Shown here piece after piece: positions 36,122 through 45,013 of a stretch of DNA of 64,000 bases. Position 1 is the first letter of the stretch. Each line of letters opens with the position of its first letter. The stretch comes from Thalassospira sp. MCCC 1A01428 (GTDB lineage: Bacteria > Pseudomonadota > Alphaproteobacteria > Rhodospirillales > Thalassospiraceae), in NCBI RefSeq assembly GCF_002115825.1, contig NZ_JFJZ01000021.1, forward strand, positions 22,422 through 86,421. The letters run 5' to 3'. Under the pieces are notes generated by a model, which made no database searches, was not told the DNA's origin, and worked only from the letters and a program-made list of their open reading frames with translations. Both the position numbers and the translations under genes were made by a program.

Positions 36122-36592
36122 TTATGATTGTGTCATATAGTGAATTTCACCATCATTATCGATTGTGGCGATCTGGCCTGCTTTGGTGAATATCGTGGCG
36201 CACTCGTCTTCCTCGCTGCTATCCCACAGGCACAGATATTTGCTTTGTTCGACCGTCCACAGGCGTTTTTTCATCCCGCGGTCGCCGTCATCGTCAGACC
36301 AGGTCATGGAGGCGACACCATTTTCAAAATAGGTCACATTGACATTGGCGTCCTTGTCGCCATCGCGGTACGAAAATGTATGATTGGTAATCGCAGAAAC
36401 CAGCGACGTTCCGGTTAAGGGCTGATAACCCTGATTAACCAATACGGTACCCGCTTCGGTCATGTCGTTGCTATCAACATCGATATCGGTGCTGTTAACG
36501 GTGGTGGTGGATCCACAGGCAGACAGGGCCAAAGCCGCGCCCAGTGAAATCATGCCGGCCATACTGATGTTTTTAATCTTGCTTGCTCGCAT
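36122..36592 (-). CDS. Small putative lipoprotein
   Basis: 156 residues from ATG 36592 (AAGGAG 7 bases upstream). The first 26 residues form a lipoprotein signal peptide with lipobox LSAC followed by Gly, so it would be lipid-anchored. The mature part is Thr/Asp-rich with TYFENGVASMTWSDDDGDRG, two further Cys in LCLWDSSEEDECA and a short strand-rich end. No family is recognised. It is monocistronic, with its own terminator, and divergent from the DUF4170 gene. Confidence 0.75.
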   Translation of the reverse strand: MRASKIKNISMAGMISLGAALALSACGSTTTVNSTDIDVDSNDMTEAGTVLVNQGYQPLTGTSLVSAITNHTFSYRDGDKDANVNVTYFENGVASMTWSDDDGDRGMKKRLWTVEQSKYLCLWDSSEEDECATIFTKAGQIATIDNDGEIHYMTQS

Positions 36593-36623
36593 TGTTGTTC
36601 TCCTTGTTCTGTTTTGAAACAAG

Positions 36624-36647
36624 TTTGGGCGCGGGCGGTTGCCCAAA
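36624..36647. promoter_or_regulatory. Inverted repeat in the lipoprotein/DUF4170 divergent region
   Basis: TTTGGGC-N10-GCCCAAA lies about 35 bases upstream of the lipoprotein start. It could be an operator or a leader hairpin; the regulator is unknown. Confidence 0.3.
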
Positions 36648-36836
36648 TGCGCCGTGAAAAGCAGGTTTGCCGCCAAAACTGGCAATTAAACGACGGTCAT
36701 GCGTCCGTTGCATGGCAATATTATTGAAATTGTCGGTTTTGGTTCTTATGTCGATTGGATATACAGTGGGCAGAATCGGTCGCATTGCCCACAGATGCGG
36801 CATTTCCACTTCACCAAGAAAACGAGGGACGCACAG

Positions 36837-37193
36837 ATGGCCAATTACTGGGTTATCGGGGGCACCTATCAGGATACCGGTTTTGAAGCGCCCGTTGGCG
36901 AAGAAACCAAAGTAGGCCCGTTCGGCACCTTTGAAGACGCCGAAAAAGAATGGTCAAAACTGGCCTGGCAGTCGGTCGACGATGCCAATTCACGTTACCG
37001 CATTGAACGCCTGGACGAATACTGGGTTGTTGGCGGCGAATATGAAGACACCGAATTTGAAAAGCCGGTTGGAGGTTCGGAAGAACGCCATGGCCCCTTC
37101 GCCAGCTTCGAGCAGGCCGAAAAGGAATGGTCAAAGCTGGCATGGCAGAATGTTGATAACTGCAATTGCCGTTACCGGGTCGTCGAAAACTGA
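36837..37193 (+). CDS. DUF4170 protein with two tandem repeats
   Basis: 118 residues from ATG 36837 (GAGGGA 7 bases upstream). It consists of two copies of about 54 residues, each starting YWV(I/V)GG, then Y-D-F-PVG, then GPF-F-AEKEWSKLAWQ and ending RYR. This matches the DUF4170 family of alphaproteobacteria, most members of which have one copy. No signal peptide; cytoplasmic and of unknown function. The two halves are similar enough to indicate internal duplication. Confidence 0.82.
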   Translation: MANYWVIGGTYQDTGFEAPVGEETKVGPFGTFEDAEKEWSKLAWQSVDDANSRYRIERLDEYWVVGGEYEDTEFEKPVGGSEERHGPFASFEQAEKEWSKLAWQNVDNCNCRYRVVEN

Positions 37194-37205
37194 TTGATCC
37201 CGTCG

Positions 37206-38003
37206 ATGTTTTCCCGTTCTGACATCGGCCTGATTGCGGACGCCGATTTGCGTTTGCAGGTCGAACAGCATCCGCGCGCGCAGGACCTCCTGCGCGCGCT
37301 TTTATATCCTTATGCTGCCCCGGATTATGATTTTATCTTGCGCGCTGGCACCGTAACCCGGTTTGCCGCCGATGCCGATGCCGATGCCGATGCCGATGCC
37401 GATGCCGATGCCGATGCAGGCGCTGACATTGAAAAACTGTTATATGGCCGGGTGCCGGTTTTGGCCGCCGGATCCAACCGGTCGCCGCTGCAATTGGCGC
37501 GCAAATATGCCAAACCCTTTGACGGGGGCGATATACCGGTAACGCAGGGCTGGATGCACGACCACGACATTGTGTATTGCGCCCATTTAACCGGCTATGG
37601 CGCGGTGCCTGCCACCATAACGCCGTGCGCGGGGGCAACAGTCCGTGTGGCAATTAACTGGCTGAACCCGGACCAGCTTTCGCATATGCACGCCACTGAA
37701 TCGCTGGGAAAACATTACGACTATGTGCAAATCCCGGCGGCGGGCCTTACCCTTGATTGCGGGCAGGCTGTTTCACGCGTTGGTGCCTATGTGGCGCGGT
37801 ACGGGTGGGAATTTTCACCGGGCGATGTGTTTGCCATTGCCGACATTGCAGCACAAAACCGGCGTTTCCCGGCGCGCAACCAGTGGCAAATGTTGCAATA
37901 TGTTGCCAGGCGCGCCGGGCATGTGCCGCATCCCGATTTTATCATCCGCCTGATCGAAGACCCGGAATTTCGCTTTGCCCAAAATGGTTTGCGCACGCCC
38001 TGA
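37206..38003 (+). CDS. Gamma-glutamylcyclotransferase-like protein with an Asp-Ala repeat
   Basis: 265 residues starting at ATG 37206, 12 bases after the DUF4170 stop, so probably co-transcribed. Residues 55-71 are an Asp-Ala repeat made by eight GCCGAT hexamers. After it, VPVLAAGSNRSPLQLARKY recalls the AYGSN loop of gamma-glutamylcyclotransferase-like proteins, and the later NWLNPDQLSHMHATES would be where the catalytic acid of that fold sits. The match is partial and the function is inferred only at fold level. No signal peptide. Confidence 0.65.
   Translation: MFSRSDIGLIADADLRLQVEQHPRAQDLLRALLYPYAAPDYDFILRAGTVTRFAADADADADADADADADAGADIEKLLYGRVPVLAAGSNRSPLQLARKYAKPFDGGDIPVTQGWMHDHDIVYCAHLTGYGAVPATITPCAGATVRVAINWLNPDQLSHMHATESLGKHYDYVQIPAAGLTLDCGQAVSRVGAYVARYGWEFSPGDVFAIADIAAQNRRFPARNQWQMLQYVARRAGHVPHPDFIIRLIEDPEFRFAQNGLRTP
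37368..37415 (+). repeat. (GCCGAT)x8 in-frame hexanucleotide repeat
   Basis: Eight perfect tandem GCCGAT units inside the coding sequence encode alternating Ala-Asp. Slippage would change the length by two residues per unit and keep the frame. Confidence 0.97.
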
Positions 38004-38016
38004 CCTGTTCGGTGTT

Positions 38017-38997
38017 TCAACGTAACCCATCGTCAGAGGTATCGGAGCTGACCGGGGTGGCGGAGCTGTTGAAATAAGGGTCTTCGCTGGCAAAAGTTCC
38101 CATAAACCAGTCGCGAAACAGGCGTACCGGCTCGTTGGCGCGGCTGCCATAGGGGGCGGTTAGAAAATACCCCGATGCAGATAGCAAACTTTGTGAAAAC
38201 GGCGCGATCAGGCGACCAGCGGCGATGTCTGCGTCGATCAATGGGGTGCGGCCCATCACCATGCCAACGCCGTGAATGGCAAGCTCAAAGCAGGAATACA
38301 ATAAATCGCAGGTAATTTCGTTGTCAAAGCCAAGGCCGGGCACACCTGCTGTTTCCAGCCACAAGGGCCAGTCATCGCGCAGTAATAACGGGGTTGTGGT
38401 GCGAATGACCCGATGGCGTGAAAGTTCAGCCGGGTCAAGCGGTGGCTGCCTGTTGCCAATCAGGGCCGGGCTGCAAACCGGAAAAATCCGTTCAGTACTG
38501 ATTTTATAGGCGTCATGGCCGGGAAATGTTCCCAGCCCATAGCGGACAATCAGGCTTAGATCCTTGAAATCCCCGGTGCCATCGCGGTCGCTAACCCGGT
38601 AGGGGTCAAGGGTGAGCATCCGAACATCAATATCGGGATGCAGGGCAATAAATTCGCCAATGCGCGGGGCCAGGCATTTAAGCAAAAAGGTGCCAGGCGC
38701 CCCGATCCGAAGAACATTGTCGCGCTTGCCGCTGGCAAGGCGGTCGGTGGCATGGGAAATGCCCACCACCAACGGGCGAATATCGGCCAGATAATCCTCG
38801 CCCTGTGGCGTGAGGCTAATGATGCGGCCGGTCCTTAAAAAAAGCCCGGTGCCCAGCAGTTCTTCAAGTTTGCGGATCTGGTGGCTGATTGCCGTCTGTG
38901 TAAGGTTCAGCTCAATCGCGGCCCGGCTGAAGCTGCGATGTCGGGCAACGGCTTCGGCGGCACGCAGGCAGGCAATTGATGGCAAGCGGCTAACCAT
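38017..38997 (-). CDS. LysR family transcriptional regulator
   Basis: 326 residues from ATG 38997 (GAGG 6 bases upstream; ATG 39024 lacks a ribosome site). The N-terminal winged helix-turn-helix reads RHRSFSRAAIELNLTQTAIS then HQIRKLEELLG (GcvA-like subgroup), followed by a periplasmic-binding-like effector domain (about 90-300). It is divergent from an MFS transporter gene, the classical arrangement in which the regulator controls the transporter. A T-N11-A dyad lies between them. Its ligand is presumably the substrate of the transporter, which is unknown. Confidence 0.92.
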   Translation of the reverse strand: MVSRLPSIACLRAAEAVARHRSFSRAAIELNLTQTAISHQIRKLEELLGTGLFLRTGRIISLTPQGEDYLADIRPLVVGISHATDRLASGKRDNVLRIGAPGTFLLKCLAPRIGEFIALHPDIDVRMLTLDPYRVSDRDGTGDFKDLSLIVRYGLGTFPGHDAYKISTERIFPVCSPALIGNRQPPLDPAELSRHRVIRTTTPLLLRDDWPLWLETAGVPGLGFDNEITCDLLYSCFELAIHGVGMVMGRTPLIDADIAAGRLIAPFSQSLLSASGYFLTAPYGSRANEPVRLFRDWFMGTFASEDPYFNSSATPVSSDTSDDGLR

Positions 38998-39028
38998 GCG
39001 CAACCTCGCTGTAGTGACAGGCATAAGT

Positions 39029-39043
39029 ATGAAAATTTGTCAT
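39029..39043. promoter_or_regulatory. Candidate LysR binding site
   Basis: ATGA-N7-TCAT, a T-N11-A dyad typical of LysR-type operators, lies 32 bases upstream of the regulator start and about 130 bases upstream of the transporter start. Confidence 0.4.
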
Positions 39044-39169
39044 ATTTAGCGTTACGAAATTTCATTTGTACAGCCCGAAATATAACCTATCAAGGTCAGT
39101 AATATTAAGAGAAATAGTGCATGCAAGGCGCAAATTTACAAAATCGCAAATGCGAGAATGAAAGGGAGG

Positions 39170-40513
39170 ATGATGAATTTTCAGGAAAGAGAGGGTCAAA
39201 CGCCGGATGCTTCAGGGGTAAATTCGCCCTGGTATCGCGGCCTGACCAAACAGCACTGGCGGACCCTGTGGGGCAGTTATCTTGGCTGGATTTTTGATGG
39301 TTTCGAGGCCTTTGCCCTTGTGCTGTCATTGCCGTTTGCCATGAAAAGCCTGCTGACCCCGGAACAGGCCCAAACACCATCTTTTTATGCCGGTCTGGCG
39401 ATTGGCATTACCCTGTTGGGCTGGGGCATTGGCGGCCTGATTGGCGGTGTGTTAAGCGATTATATCGGTCGCAAGCGTATGATGATGTTTTCGATTTTCT
39501 TTTATGCGCTGTTTACCGGCCTGACGGCCTTTAGCACCAGTTTCGCCACCCTTGCATTGTTGCGGTTTGTCACCGGGCTTGCAATTGGCAGCGAATGGAG
39601 CACGGGCATTGCCCTGGTTTCGGAAACATGGCCGGATAAAGCCCGCCCGAAGGGCTGCGGGTTTTTGCAGTCAGGTTTTGGGGGCGGTGCGTTGCTTGCC
39701 GCAGTGGTCTGGTATTTTCTGTCGCATTATCAGCCGTTGGGTGCTGAAAGCTGGCGTCTGATTTTTGCCGTTGGCGCATTGCCGGCTTTTTGCGTGCTGT
39801 ATTTACGTCGCGCGCTTGATGAGTCTGAAAAATGGGCCAGTGCGGTCAAGGCGCAGCGCCAGGCCGAAAAGGAAGGCAAGGGGGCACGGCCGTTTACCCT
39901 GGCCGAAATTTTCCGCAATGCCGAAAGTCGCCGCCTGGTGATTTTAACCACGATCCTGTCATTTGTAACGACAGTTGGCTGGTGGGCTGTTTCAAGCTGG
40001 ATGCCGGGCTATACCGAACAACTGGCCCATTTGCACGGCGAACCGGCCGGGGTGTGGGCGCCGCGCATGTCGTTGATATACAATATTGGTGCTATTTGTG
40101 CCTATGTCGCGTCGGGTTTTGTTGCCGATGCTTTGGGGCGACGTTTGTACCTGTTTTTAACTTTTGCCGGATCGCTGGGTTTTTCCATTCTGACCTATAC
40201 ATGGCAGGGCGACCTTGAAACCTTTATGGTGATTGCGTTTTTCAACGGCGTTTTCACCCTTGGTTTTGCCTTTAGCTGGATGGCGATTTATCTGGTCGAA
40301 CTGTTTAGCTCGGTGGTACGTGCCACGGCAGCAGGCTTTATTTTCAACGCGGCCCGGCTGGTCGCCTGGATATTCCCGATTATTGCAGGCGTGATGGTAT
40401 CCACCATGGGCGGTCTTTCCCATGCGGCCTTGATCATGGGCAGTGTTTACGTCATTGGCCTGATTGTGCCGTGGTTCCTGCCTGAAACCAAAGGCAAGCC
40501 GTTACCGGAATAA
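39170..40513 (+). CDS. MFS transporter
   Basis: Major facilitator carrier of about 447 residues with 12 predicted membrane helices and a cytoplasmic central loop (KAQRQAEKEGKGARP). The loop motif between TM2 and TM3 is SDYIGRKRMMM, the MFS signature, and GSEWSTGIALVSETWP resembles the sugar/organic acid branch (sialate, aromatic acid and lactate carriers). Three ATGs are close together (39158, 39170, 39173); GGGAGG lies just before the last two, so the start is uncertain by a few codons. Probably controlled by the divergent LysR regulator. The substrate is not readable. Confidence 0.9.
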   Translation: MMNFQEREGQTPDASGVNSPWYRGLTKQHWRTLWGSYLGWIFDGFEAFALVLSLPFAMKSLLTPEQAQTPSFYAGLAIGITLLGWGIGGLIGGVLSDYIGRKRMMMFSIFFYALFTGLTAFSTSFATLALLRFVTGLAIGSEWSTGIALVSETWPDKARPKGCGFLQSGFGGGALLAAVVWYFLSHYQPLGAESWRLIFAVGALPAFCVLYLRRALDESEKWASAVKAQRQAEKEGKGARPFTLAEIFRNAESRRLVILTTILSFVTTVGWWAVSSWMPGYTEQLAHLHGEPAGVWAPRMSLIYNIGAICAYVASGFVADALGRRLYLFLTFAGSLGFSILTYTWQGDLETFMVIAFFNGVFTLGFAFSWMAIYLVELFSSVVRATAAGFIFNAARLVAWIFPIIAGVMVSTMGGLSHAALIMGSVYVIGLIVPWFLPETKGKPLPE

Positions 40514-40535
40514 ATAGCGGTTGGCGCAGTATAAA

Positions 40536-40572
40536 AATCCCCGATTGTCCGTGTGGTGATCGGGGATTTTTT
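40536..40572. terminator. Bidirectional terminator between convergent MFS and methyltransferase genes
   Basis: AATCCCCGAT and ATCGGGGATT form a 10-bp stem with A-rich left and T-rich right flanks, so it works for both strands. Confidence 0.92.
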
Positions 40573-40581
40573 ATGGGAAAT

Positions 40582-41289
40582 CTAGCGGGTACGATCAGGT
40601 AATAATTGCCACACACGGGTGAATTTTGTGTCGGTATCCTCTACCGCGACATCAACCGGCACGTCATAGGTTTCAAGTTCGTCGATATTGCGTGTCGGGG
40701 CATAGGTGCGGCCCGGATCGGCCAGAATAACCCGGGTGCCCAAAAGGGCCTCGGCCATCAGCCATTGCAACACCGCATCGGCCATATCCTGCTGATAACA
40801 AACATCCCCGGCAAAAATCACATCCCAGCGTTTTTCAGGGCTGCTTGTGCCCACCAGATTGTCGGTCAGGGTGACAAAATCGACATTATTGCGCGCGGCA
40901 TTTAACCGGGTGGCGGTAATGGCAACCGGGTCAATATCGTTGGCAACCACGTCGGCAGCGCCCATCATGACGCACGCAATGGCCTGCATGCCACCACCAC
41001 AGGCAAAATCCAGCACCCGTTTGCCCCGTACCAGGTCGGGATTATCCAGTATGTATCGGGTAATCGCCTGCCCACCGGGCCAGGCAAAGGCCCAATAGGG
41101 CGGGGGAATGTCCAGCACGCCCAAAATATCCTCGGTCGCTTGCCACAGCGGGGTGATATGGGTTGCCAGGTACATTTCAATTTCGGGCGTTAACGGCACG
41201 CGGGCAGGGACGGTAAAGGTCGCAATCAGATCGGCAAATTGCGGGTCGTCAACCTGGGGGACCAGCGCATCGGCAAAGACATTTTCCAT
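40582..41289 (-). CDS. ETFB-type lysine methyltransferase (class I SAM)
   Basis: 235 residues. The SAM-binding motif is LDFACGGGMQAIAC with the acidic end of strand 2 in NDIDPVA. PPPYWAFAWPGGQAI is the signature of the METTL20/ETFB-KMT group, which methylates lysines of the electron transfer flavoprotein beta subunit in alphaproteobacteria and mitochondria. Older annotations use ribosomal protein L11 methyltransferase or nicotinamide N-methyltransferase. It reads convergently to the MFS gene and lies 101 bases after ubiA on the same strand. Confidence 0.82.
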   Translation of the reverse strand: MENVFADALVPQVDDPQFADLIATFTVPARVPLTPEIEMYLATHITPLWQATEDILGVLDIPPPYWAFAWPGGQAITRYILDNPDLVRGKRVLDFACGGGMQAIACVMMGAADVVANDIDPVAITATRLNAARNNVDFVTLTDNLVGTSSPEKRWDVIFAGDVCYQQDMADAVLQWLMAEALLGTRVILADPGRTYAPTRNIDELETYDVPVDVAVEDTDTKFTRVWQLLPDRTR

Positions 41290-41390
41290 TGTGCGCGTTT
41301 TCCTGTGTTACCGCGATGAACCTGCGCCCAAGTACGTGTTTTGGGGGTGGCATGCAACAGCCGTGATGGATATGGGCCCGGTGCAGGGCG

Positions 41391-42335
41391 TTAAAATGCC
41401 CCGCTATGACCCACCATATTGGCAATGATAATGCTGGCTGTAACCAGCAAGGCAAAATCGCGGTTGGATTTAAACCGTTTCAGGCAATTGGCCGCATCAT
41501 CAATATTAACCGTACGCACCTGCCACACCAGATGCAGGCAGGAAAGGGCCAGCAGGGGGAAATAAACCCAGTGTAGCCCGGCCAGCCCGCCTGATACTGC
41601 CAAAAGGGCGGTGGTCACACAGTAAAACCCCAAGGCCCATTGCGGCGTGGCATCGCCCAGGCGCAGTGCCAGCGATTTAACGCCGATTTTAATGTCGTCG
41701 TCTTTGTCCTGGTGGGCATAGATGGTGTCATAGCCCAGGGTCCAGAAAACACCTGCCACATACATGGCAACGGCGGCAGGGGCGATGGTGCCGGTGACAG
41801 CCGCCCAGCCGACAAACGCCCCCCAGTTAAAGGTCAGCCCCAAAAAGGCCTGCGGCCAATAGGTGATGCGTTTCATGAACGGATAGGTAAAGACCAGCGG
41901 CAGCGAACAGATACCCACAATAATGGCTTCGATGCGAAACTGCACCAGCACGGCAAGGCCGATCAGCAGTAACAGCCCCAAAAAGGCAAAGGCCTGCCAT
42001 ATTTTGATTTGGCCCGATGGAATGGGGCGGGTGGCGGTGCGTTCTACCTTGCCATCATAATTGCGATCGGCCAGGTCATTGACCACACAGCCCGCCCCGC
42101 GCATGACAAGGGCGCCAATGGCAAACAGCACAAACATTTTCCAGTCCGGCGCACCGTTCGATGCCATGGCGGTGGACCACCAGCAGGGCAGCAACACCAG
42201 CCATGTGCCAATGGGGCGGTCCATGCGGGCCAGCTTCAGGTAAGGGCGCACAGGGGCGGGCATGTATTTGTCAACCCAGCCATCGGCGGGCATATCGTTT
42301 TTCGTTTGATTTAACGGTTGGTTGACCTGTGCCAT
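41391..42335 (-). CDS. ubiA: 4-hydroxybenzoate polyprenyltransferase
   Basis: Integral membrane prenyltransferase of ubiquinone synthesis, 314 residues with 8-9 helices. Both Asp-rich motifs are present: NDLADRNYDGKVERTATRP (first, binding Mg-diphosphate) and YAHQDKDDDIKIGVKSLA (second). ATG 42335 is preferred because AGGG lies 5 bases before it and because the upstream extension overlaps the promoter region shared with rsmE. The product pairs in pathway with UbiD at 34360. Confidence 0.95.
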   Translation of the reverse strand: MAQVNQPLNQTKNDMPADGWVDKYMPAPVRPYLKLARMDRPIGTWLVLLPCWWSTAMASNGAPDWKMFVLFAIGALVMRGAGCVVNDLADRNYDGKVERTATRPIPSGQIKIWQAFAFLGLLLLIGLAVLVQFRIEAIIVGICSLPLVFTYPFMKRITYWPQAFLGLTFNWGAFVGWAAVTGTIAPAAVAMYVAGVFWTLGYDTIYAHQDKDDDIKIGVKSLALRLGDATPQWALGFYCVTTALLAVSGGLAGLHWVYFPLLALSCLHLVWQVRTVNIDDAANCLKRFKSNRDFALLVTASIIIANMVGHSGAF

Positions 42336-42397
42336 AATAACCCTGTTTAACGTTTGCAAAATGATCGCAAATTTTCAATTCGGTCCGGGGACCATAG

Positions 42398-43198
42398 ATG
42401 CAGCAAGATACACCACGCGCCCGCCAAAGACTTTTCGTTGCCGATGCCATCACCGCCGGGGCGGAAATTGCACTGTCACCCGATCAGTCTCATTACCTTG
42501 AACATGTCATGCGCCTCAAGCCCGGAACGCCGGTAAAGATATTTAATGGCATGGATGGAGAATGGTTGGCGACCATTTCCGAGTTGCGCAAAAAGAAAGG
42601 CATGGTCAGCGTTGAAACCCGTTTGCGCGACCAGCAAAACAGCAACGGCCCGGCATTGGCCTTTGCGCCGATCAAAAAACAGCGGCTGGATTTTCTGATT
42701 GAAAAGTCGGTTGAACTGGGTGTTTCGCGGTTAATGCCGATCATTACCGCACACAGCATTACCGACAAGGTGCGACTGGATCGTTTGCAGGCCCAGGTGA
42801 TCGAGGCTGCCGAGCAAAGCGAACGTCTGGATGTGCCAGAAATTGATCAGCCGGTAAAATTGTATGATTGGCTGGCAAACTGGCCCGAAAACAACCACTT
42901 GCTGTTTTGTGACGAGACAGGTTCGGGATCACCGATTGGTGATGTGCTGACAGAATCCTTGGCAAAAGCCGCTGGCTCGGCTATCGACAACAACAATGTT
43001 GTTAACCATACACTCGTGATTGGACCTGAAGGCGGCTTTGCGCCAGACGAAATTGACCGGATCAGAAAACAGTCCTTTGCCACGGCTGTCAGCCTTGGCC
43101 CGCGTATTTTGCGGGCTGAAACGGCGGCAATTGCGGCATTGGCGGTTTATCAGGACCGGATTGGCGACTGGTCGGCCCGCCCCGTTACGAGAGATTAA
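42398..43198 (+). CDS. rsmE: 16S rRNA (uracil(1498)-N(3))-methyltransferase
   Basis: SPOUT-class methyltransferase acting on 30S subunits, 266 residues. An N-terminal PUA-like domain (about 1-75) is followed by the knot domain with [20 protein letters not shown], the ITAHS region and the SAM-binding knot [24 protein letters not shown]. It is followed after 11 bases by gshA in the same direction and is divergent from ubiA. Confidence 0.95.
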   Translation: MQQDTPRARQRLFVADAITAGAEIALSPDQSHYLEHVMRLKPGTPVKIFNGMDGEWLATISELRKKKGMVSVETRLRDQQNSNGPALAFAPIKKQRLDFLIEKSVELGVSRLMPIITAHSITDKVRLDRLQAQVIEAAEQSERLDVPEIDQPVKLYDWLANWPENNHLLFCDETGSGSPIGDVLTESLAKAAGSAIDNNNVVNHTLVIGPEGGFAPDEIDRIRKQSFATAVSLGPRILRAETAAIAALAVYQDRIGDWSARPVTRD

Positions 43199-43209
43199 GG
43201 AAGACCCTT

Positions 43210-44580
43210 ATGAGTGTCAGTGCCGCTACCGGGGACAGCCCGGAAATTGAAAGCCGGGCGCAGCTTGTTGAATGGTTCGAGTCCGGGTGCAAACCCAAAC
43301 GCGACTGGGCCATTGGAACCGAGCACGAAAAATTCGCCTTCACCCGCGAAGATTTACGCCCCATCCCCTATGAAGGGGAACGCGGGGTCAAGGCCCTGCT
43401 TACCGCCCTTGCCGAACGGTTCGACTGGGACCCGATTTTGGAAAACGGCAATGTGATTGCCCTTTCCAAGGATAAATGTTCGGTGTCGCTGGAACCGGGC
43501 GGGCAGATCGAACTTTCCGGTGCGCCACTTAAAAACATTCACCAGACCTGTGGTGAAGTGCACCAGCATCTTCATGAAATTCGTGAAGTTTGTTCGGGGC
43601 TGGATATTGACATGCTTGGCGTTGGCCATCAGCCCAAATGGGCGCGCGATGATATCCCGTGGATGCCCAAGGGCCGATACGACATCATGCGCAATTATAT
43701 GCCCAAGGTTGGGTCGCTGGGCCTGGACATGATGCTGCGGACCTCGACCATCCAGGTCAATCTGGATTTCGACTCCGAAGCTGACATGGCGCACAAATTC
43801 AGAACCTCGCTGGCCCTGCAACCCGTGGCAACGGCCCTGTTTGCCGCGTCCCCGTTTGTCGATGGCAAACCCAGCGGGTATCTTTCGGCGCGATCCCGCG
43901 TCTGGACCGATACCGACCCGGATCGTTGCGGCATGTTGCCCTTCGTGTTCGAAGACAGTTTCGGCTTTGAACGCTATACGGACTATATGCTTGATGTGCC
44001 CATGTATTTTGTCTATCGCGATGGCAAATATATTGATGCGTCGGGCAAATCCTTCCGCGATTTCATGGCAGGCAAGCTTGATGTTTTGCCCGGTGAACGC
44101 CCAACCATGAATGACTGGTCGGACCATATGACCACGGCCTTCCCCGAAGTGCGCCTGAAAAAGTTTTTGGAAATGCGCGGTGCCGATGGCGGCCCATGGC
44201 GCCGTATTTGTGCATTGCCGGCGTTTTGGGTTGGTTTGCTGTATGACAGCGCCAGCCTGGATGCCGCCTGGGACCTGGTGAAAAATCTGAGCACCGAGGA
44301 ACGCGAAGCCCTGCGCAATGATGTGCCCAAACTGGGGATGCAGACGCCGTTTAAAAACGGCACCATGCAGGATCTGGCGAAGGAAGTCCTGGCGATTTCC
44401 AAACAGGGCCTTAAAAACCGCGCCAAGCTGGACAGTTATGGCGACGATGAAAGCCATTTCATCGAAAGTCTGGAAGATGTGGCGCAAAGCGGCCGCACCC
44501 TTGCCGACGAGTTTTTGGACCTTTACGAAACCCGTTGGGAAGGATCGGTTGACCCGGTGTTTCGCGAGTACGCCTACTGA
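43210..44580 (+). CDS. gshA: Glutamate--cysteine ligase (plant/alphaproteobacterial type)
   Basis: First enzyme of glutathione synthesis: ATP-dependent joining of glutamate and cysteine. 456 residues, GCS2-like class as in plants and alphaproteobacteria, distinct from E. coli GshA. Visible blocks are GTEHEKFAF near the start, [38 protein letters not shown] and [16 protein letters not shown] then [15 protein letters not shown] lies 9 bases upstream of ATG 43210. It is probably co-transcribed with rsmE and is followed by a terminator. Confidence 0.96.
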   Translation: MSVSAATGDSPEIESRAQLVEWFESGCKPKRDWAIGTEHEKFAFTREDLRPIPYEGERGVKALLTALAERFDWDPILENGNVIALSKDKCSVSLEPGGQIELSGAPLKNIHQTCGEVHQHLHEIREVCSGLDIDMLGVGHQPKWARDDIPWMPKGRYDIMRNYMPKVGSLGLDMMLRTSTIQVNLDFDSEADMAHKFRTSLALQPVATALFAASPFVDGKPSGYLSARSRVWTDTDPDRCGMLPFVFEDSFGFERYTDYMLDVPMYFVYRDGKYIDASGKSFRDFMAGKLDVLPGERPTMNDWSDHMTTAFPEVRLKKFLEMRGADGGPWRRICALPAFWVGLLYDSASLDAAWDLVKNLSTEEREALRNDVPKLGMQTPFKNGTMQDLAKEVLAISKQGLKNRAKLDSYGDDESHFIESLEDVAQSGRTLADEFLDLYETRWEGSVDPVFREYAY

Positions 44581-44602
44581 TTGTTAAGGTCGTAAAAACA
44601 TG

Positions 44603-44631
44603 CAAGGGCGGTGGTAAATCCACCGCCCTTG
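44603..44631 (+). terminator. Hairpin terminator after gshA
   Basis: CAAGGGCGGTGG-N5-CCACCGCCCTTG, a perfect 12-bp stem 22 bases past the gshA stop, followed by TTGT. Confidence 0.85.
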
Positions 44632-44685
44632 TTGTATCAGGCAAGATATCAAACCTGATTGTCACTAAAAAAGGATGCCCAAGCG

Positions 44686-44982
44686 ATGAAAGCTGTGCCG
44701 TGCGAAACCATGCAGGATGTTCGCGAAAATGTGGACCGTCTTGACCGGGTTTTGGTCGGATTGCTGGCCGAACGGCTGGGCTATATCGAACAGGCCGCCC
44801 GCATTAAACAATCGCGCGATGCTGTACGCGATGAAGCCCGCATCGAAGACGTGATCGCCAAGGTTAAGGCCCAGTGCAAAATCGACGGGTTAGATGAAAA
44901 CATCGCCGAACGCCTGTGGCGTTTCATGATGGAAGATTATATCGCCCACGAATTTGTGAAGTGGGATGACCTGCGCAAATAG
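44686..44982 (+). CDS. Chorismate mutase (AroQ type)
   Basis: 98 residues, all helical, a stand-alone AroQ domain that would convert chorismate to prephenate. Conserved pattern: RENVDRLDRVLVGLLAERL then AARIKQSRDAVRDEAR, giving the expected Arg, Arg and Lys active-site positions. ATG 44686 follows AAGGA by 10 bases; a longer frame from TTG 44659 would run through the ribosome site. No signal peptide, so cytoplasmic. Salicylate-producing isochorismate pyruvate lyases look similar and cannot be excluded, but no siderophore genes are nearby. Confidence 0.88.
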   Translation: MKAVPCETMQDVRENVDRLDRVLVGLLAERLGYIEQAARIKQSRDAVRDEARIEDVIAKVKAQCKIDGLDENIAERLWRFMMEDYIAHEFVKWDDLRK

Positions 44983-45013
44983 GCAGGTCTTTGCAACCTT
45001 GGCGTATTCGGTG

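Noticed and set aside
37368..37415. CRISPR-like or minisatellite array
   Set aside because: It is a simple six-base microsatellite inside a coding frame, without spacers.
43354..44487. 377-codon open frame antisense to gshA
   Set aside because: It lies wholly within gshA, has no ribosome site, and its composition (His/Gly/Arg-rich, no domain) is that of a complementary-strand shadow in GC-rich DNA.
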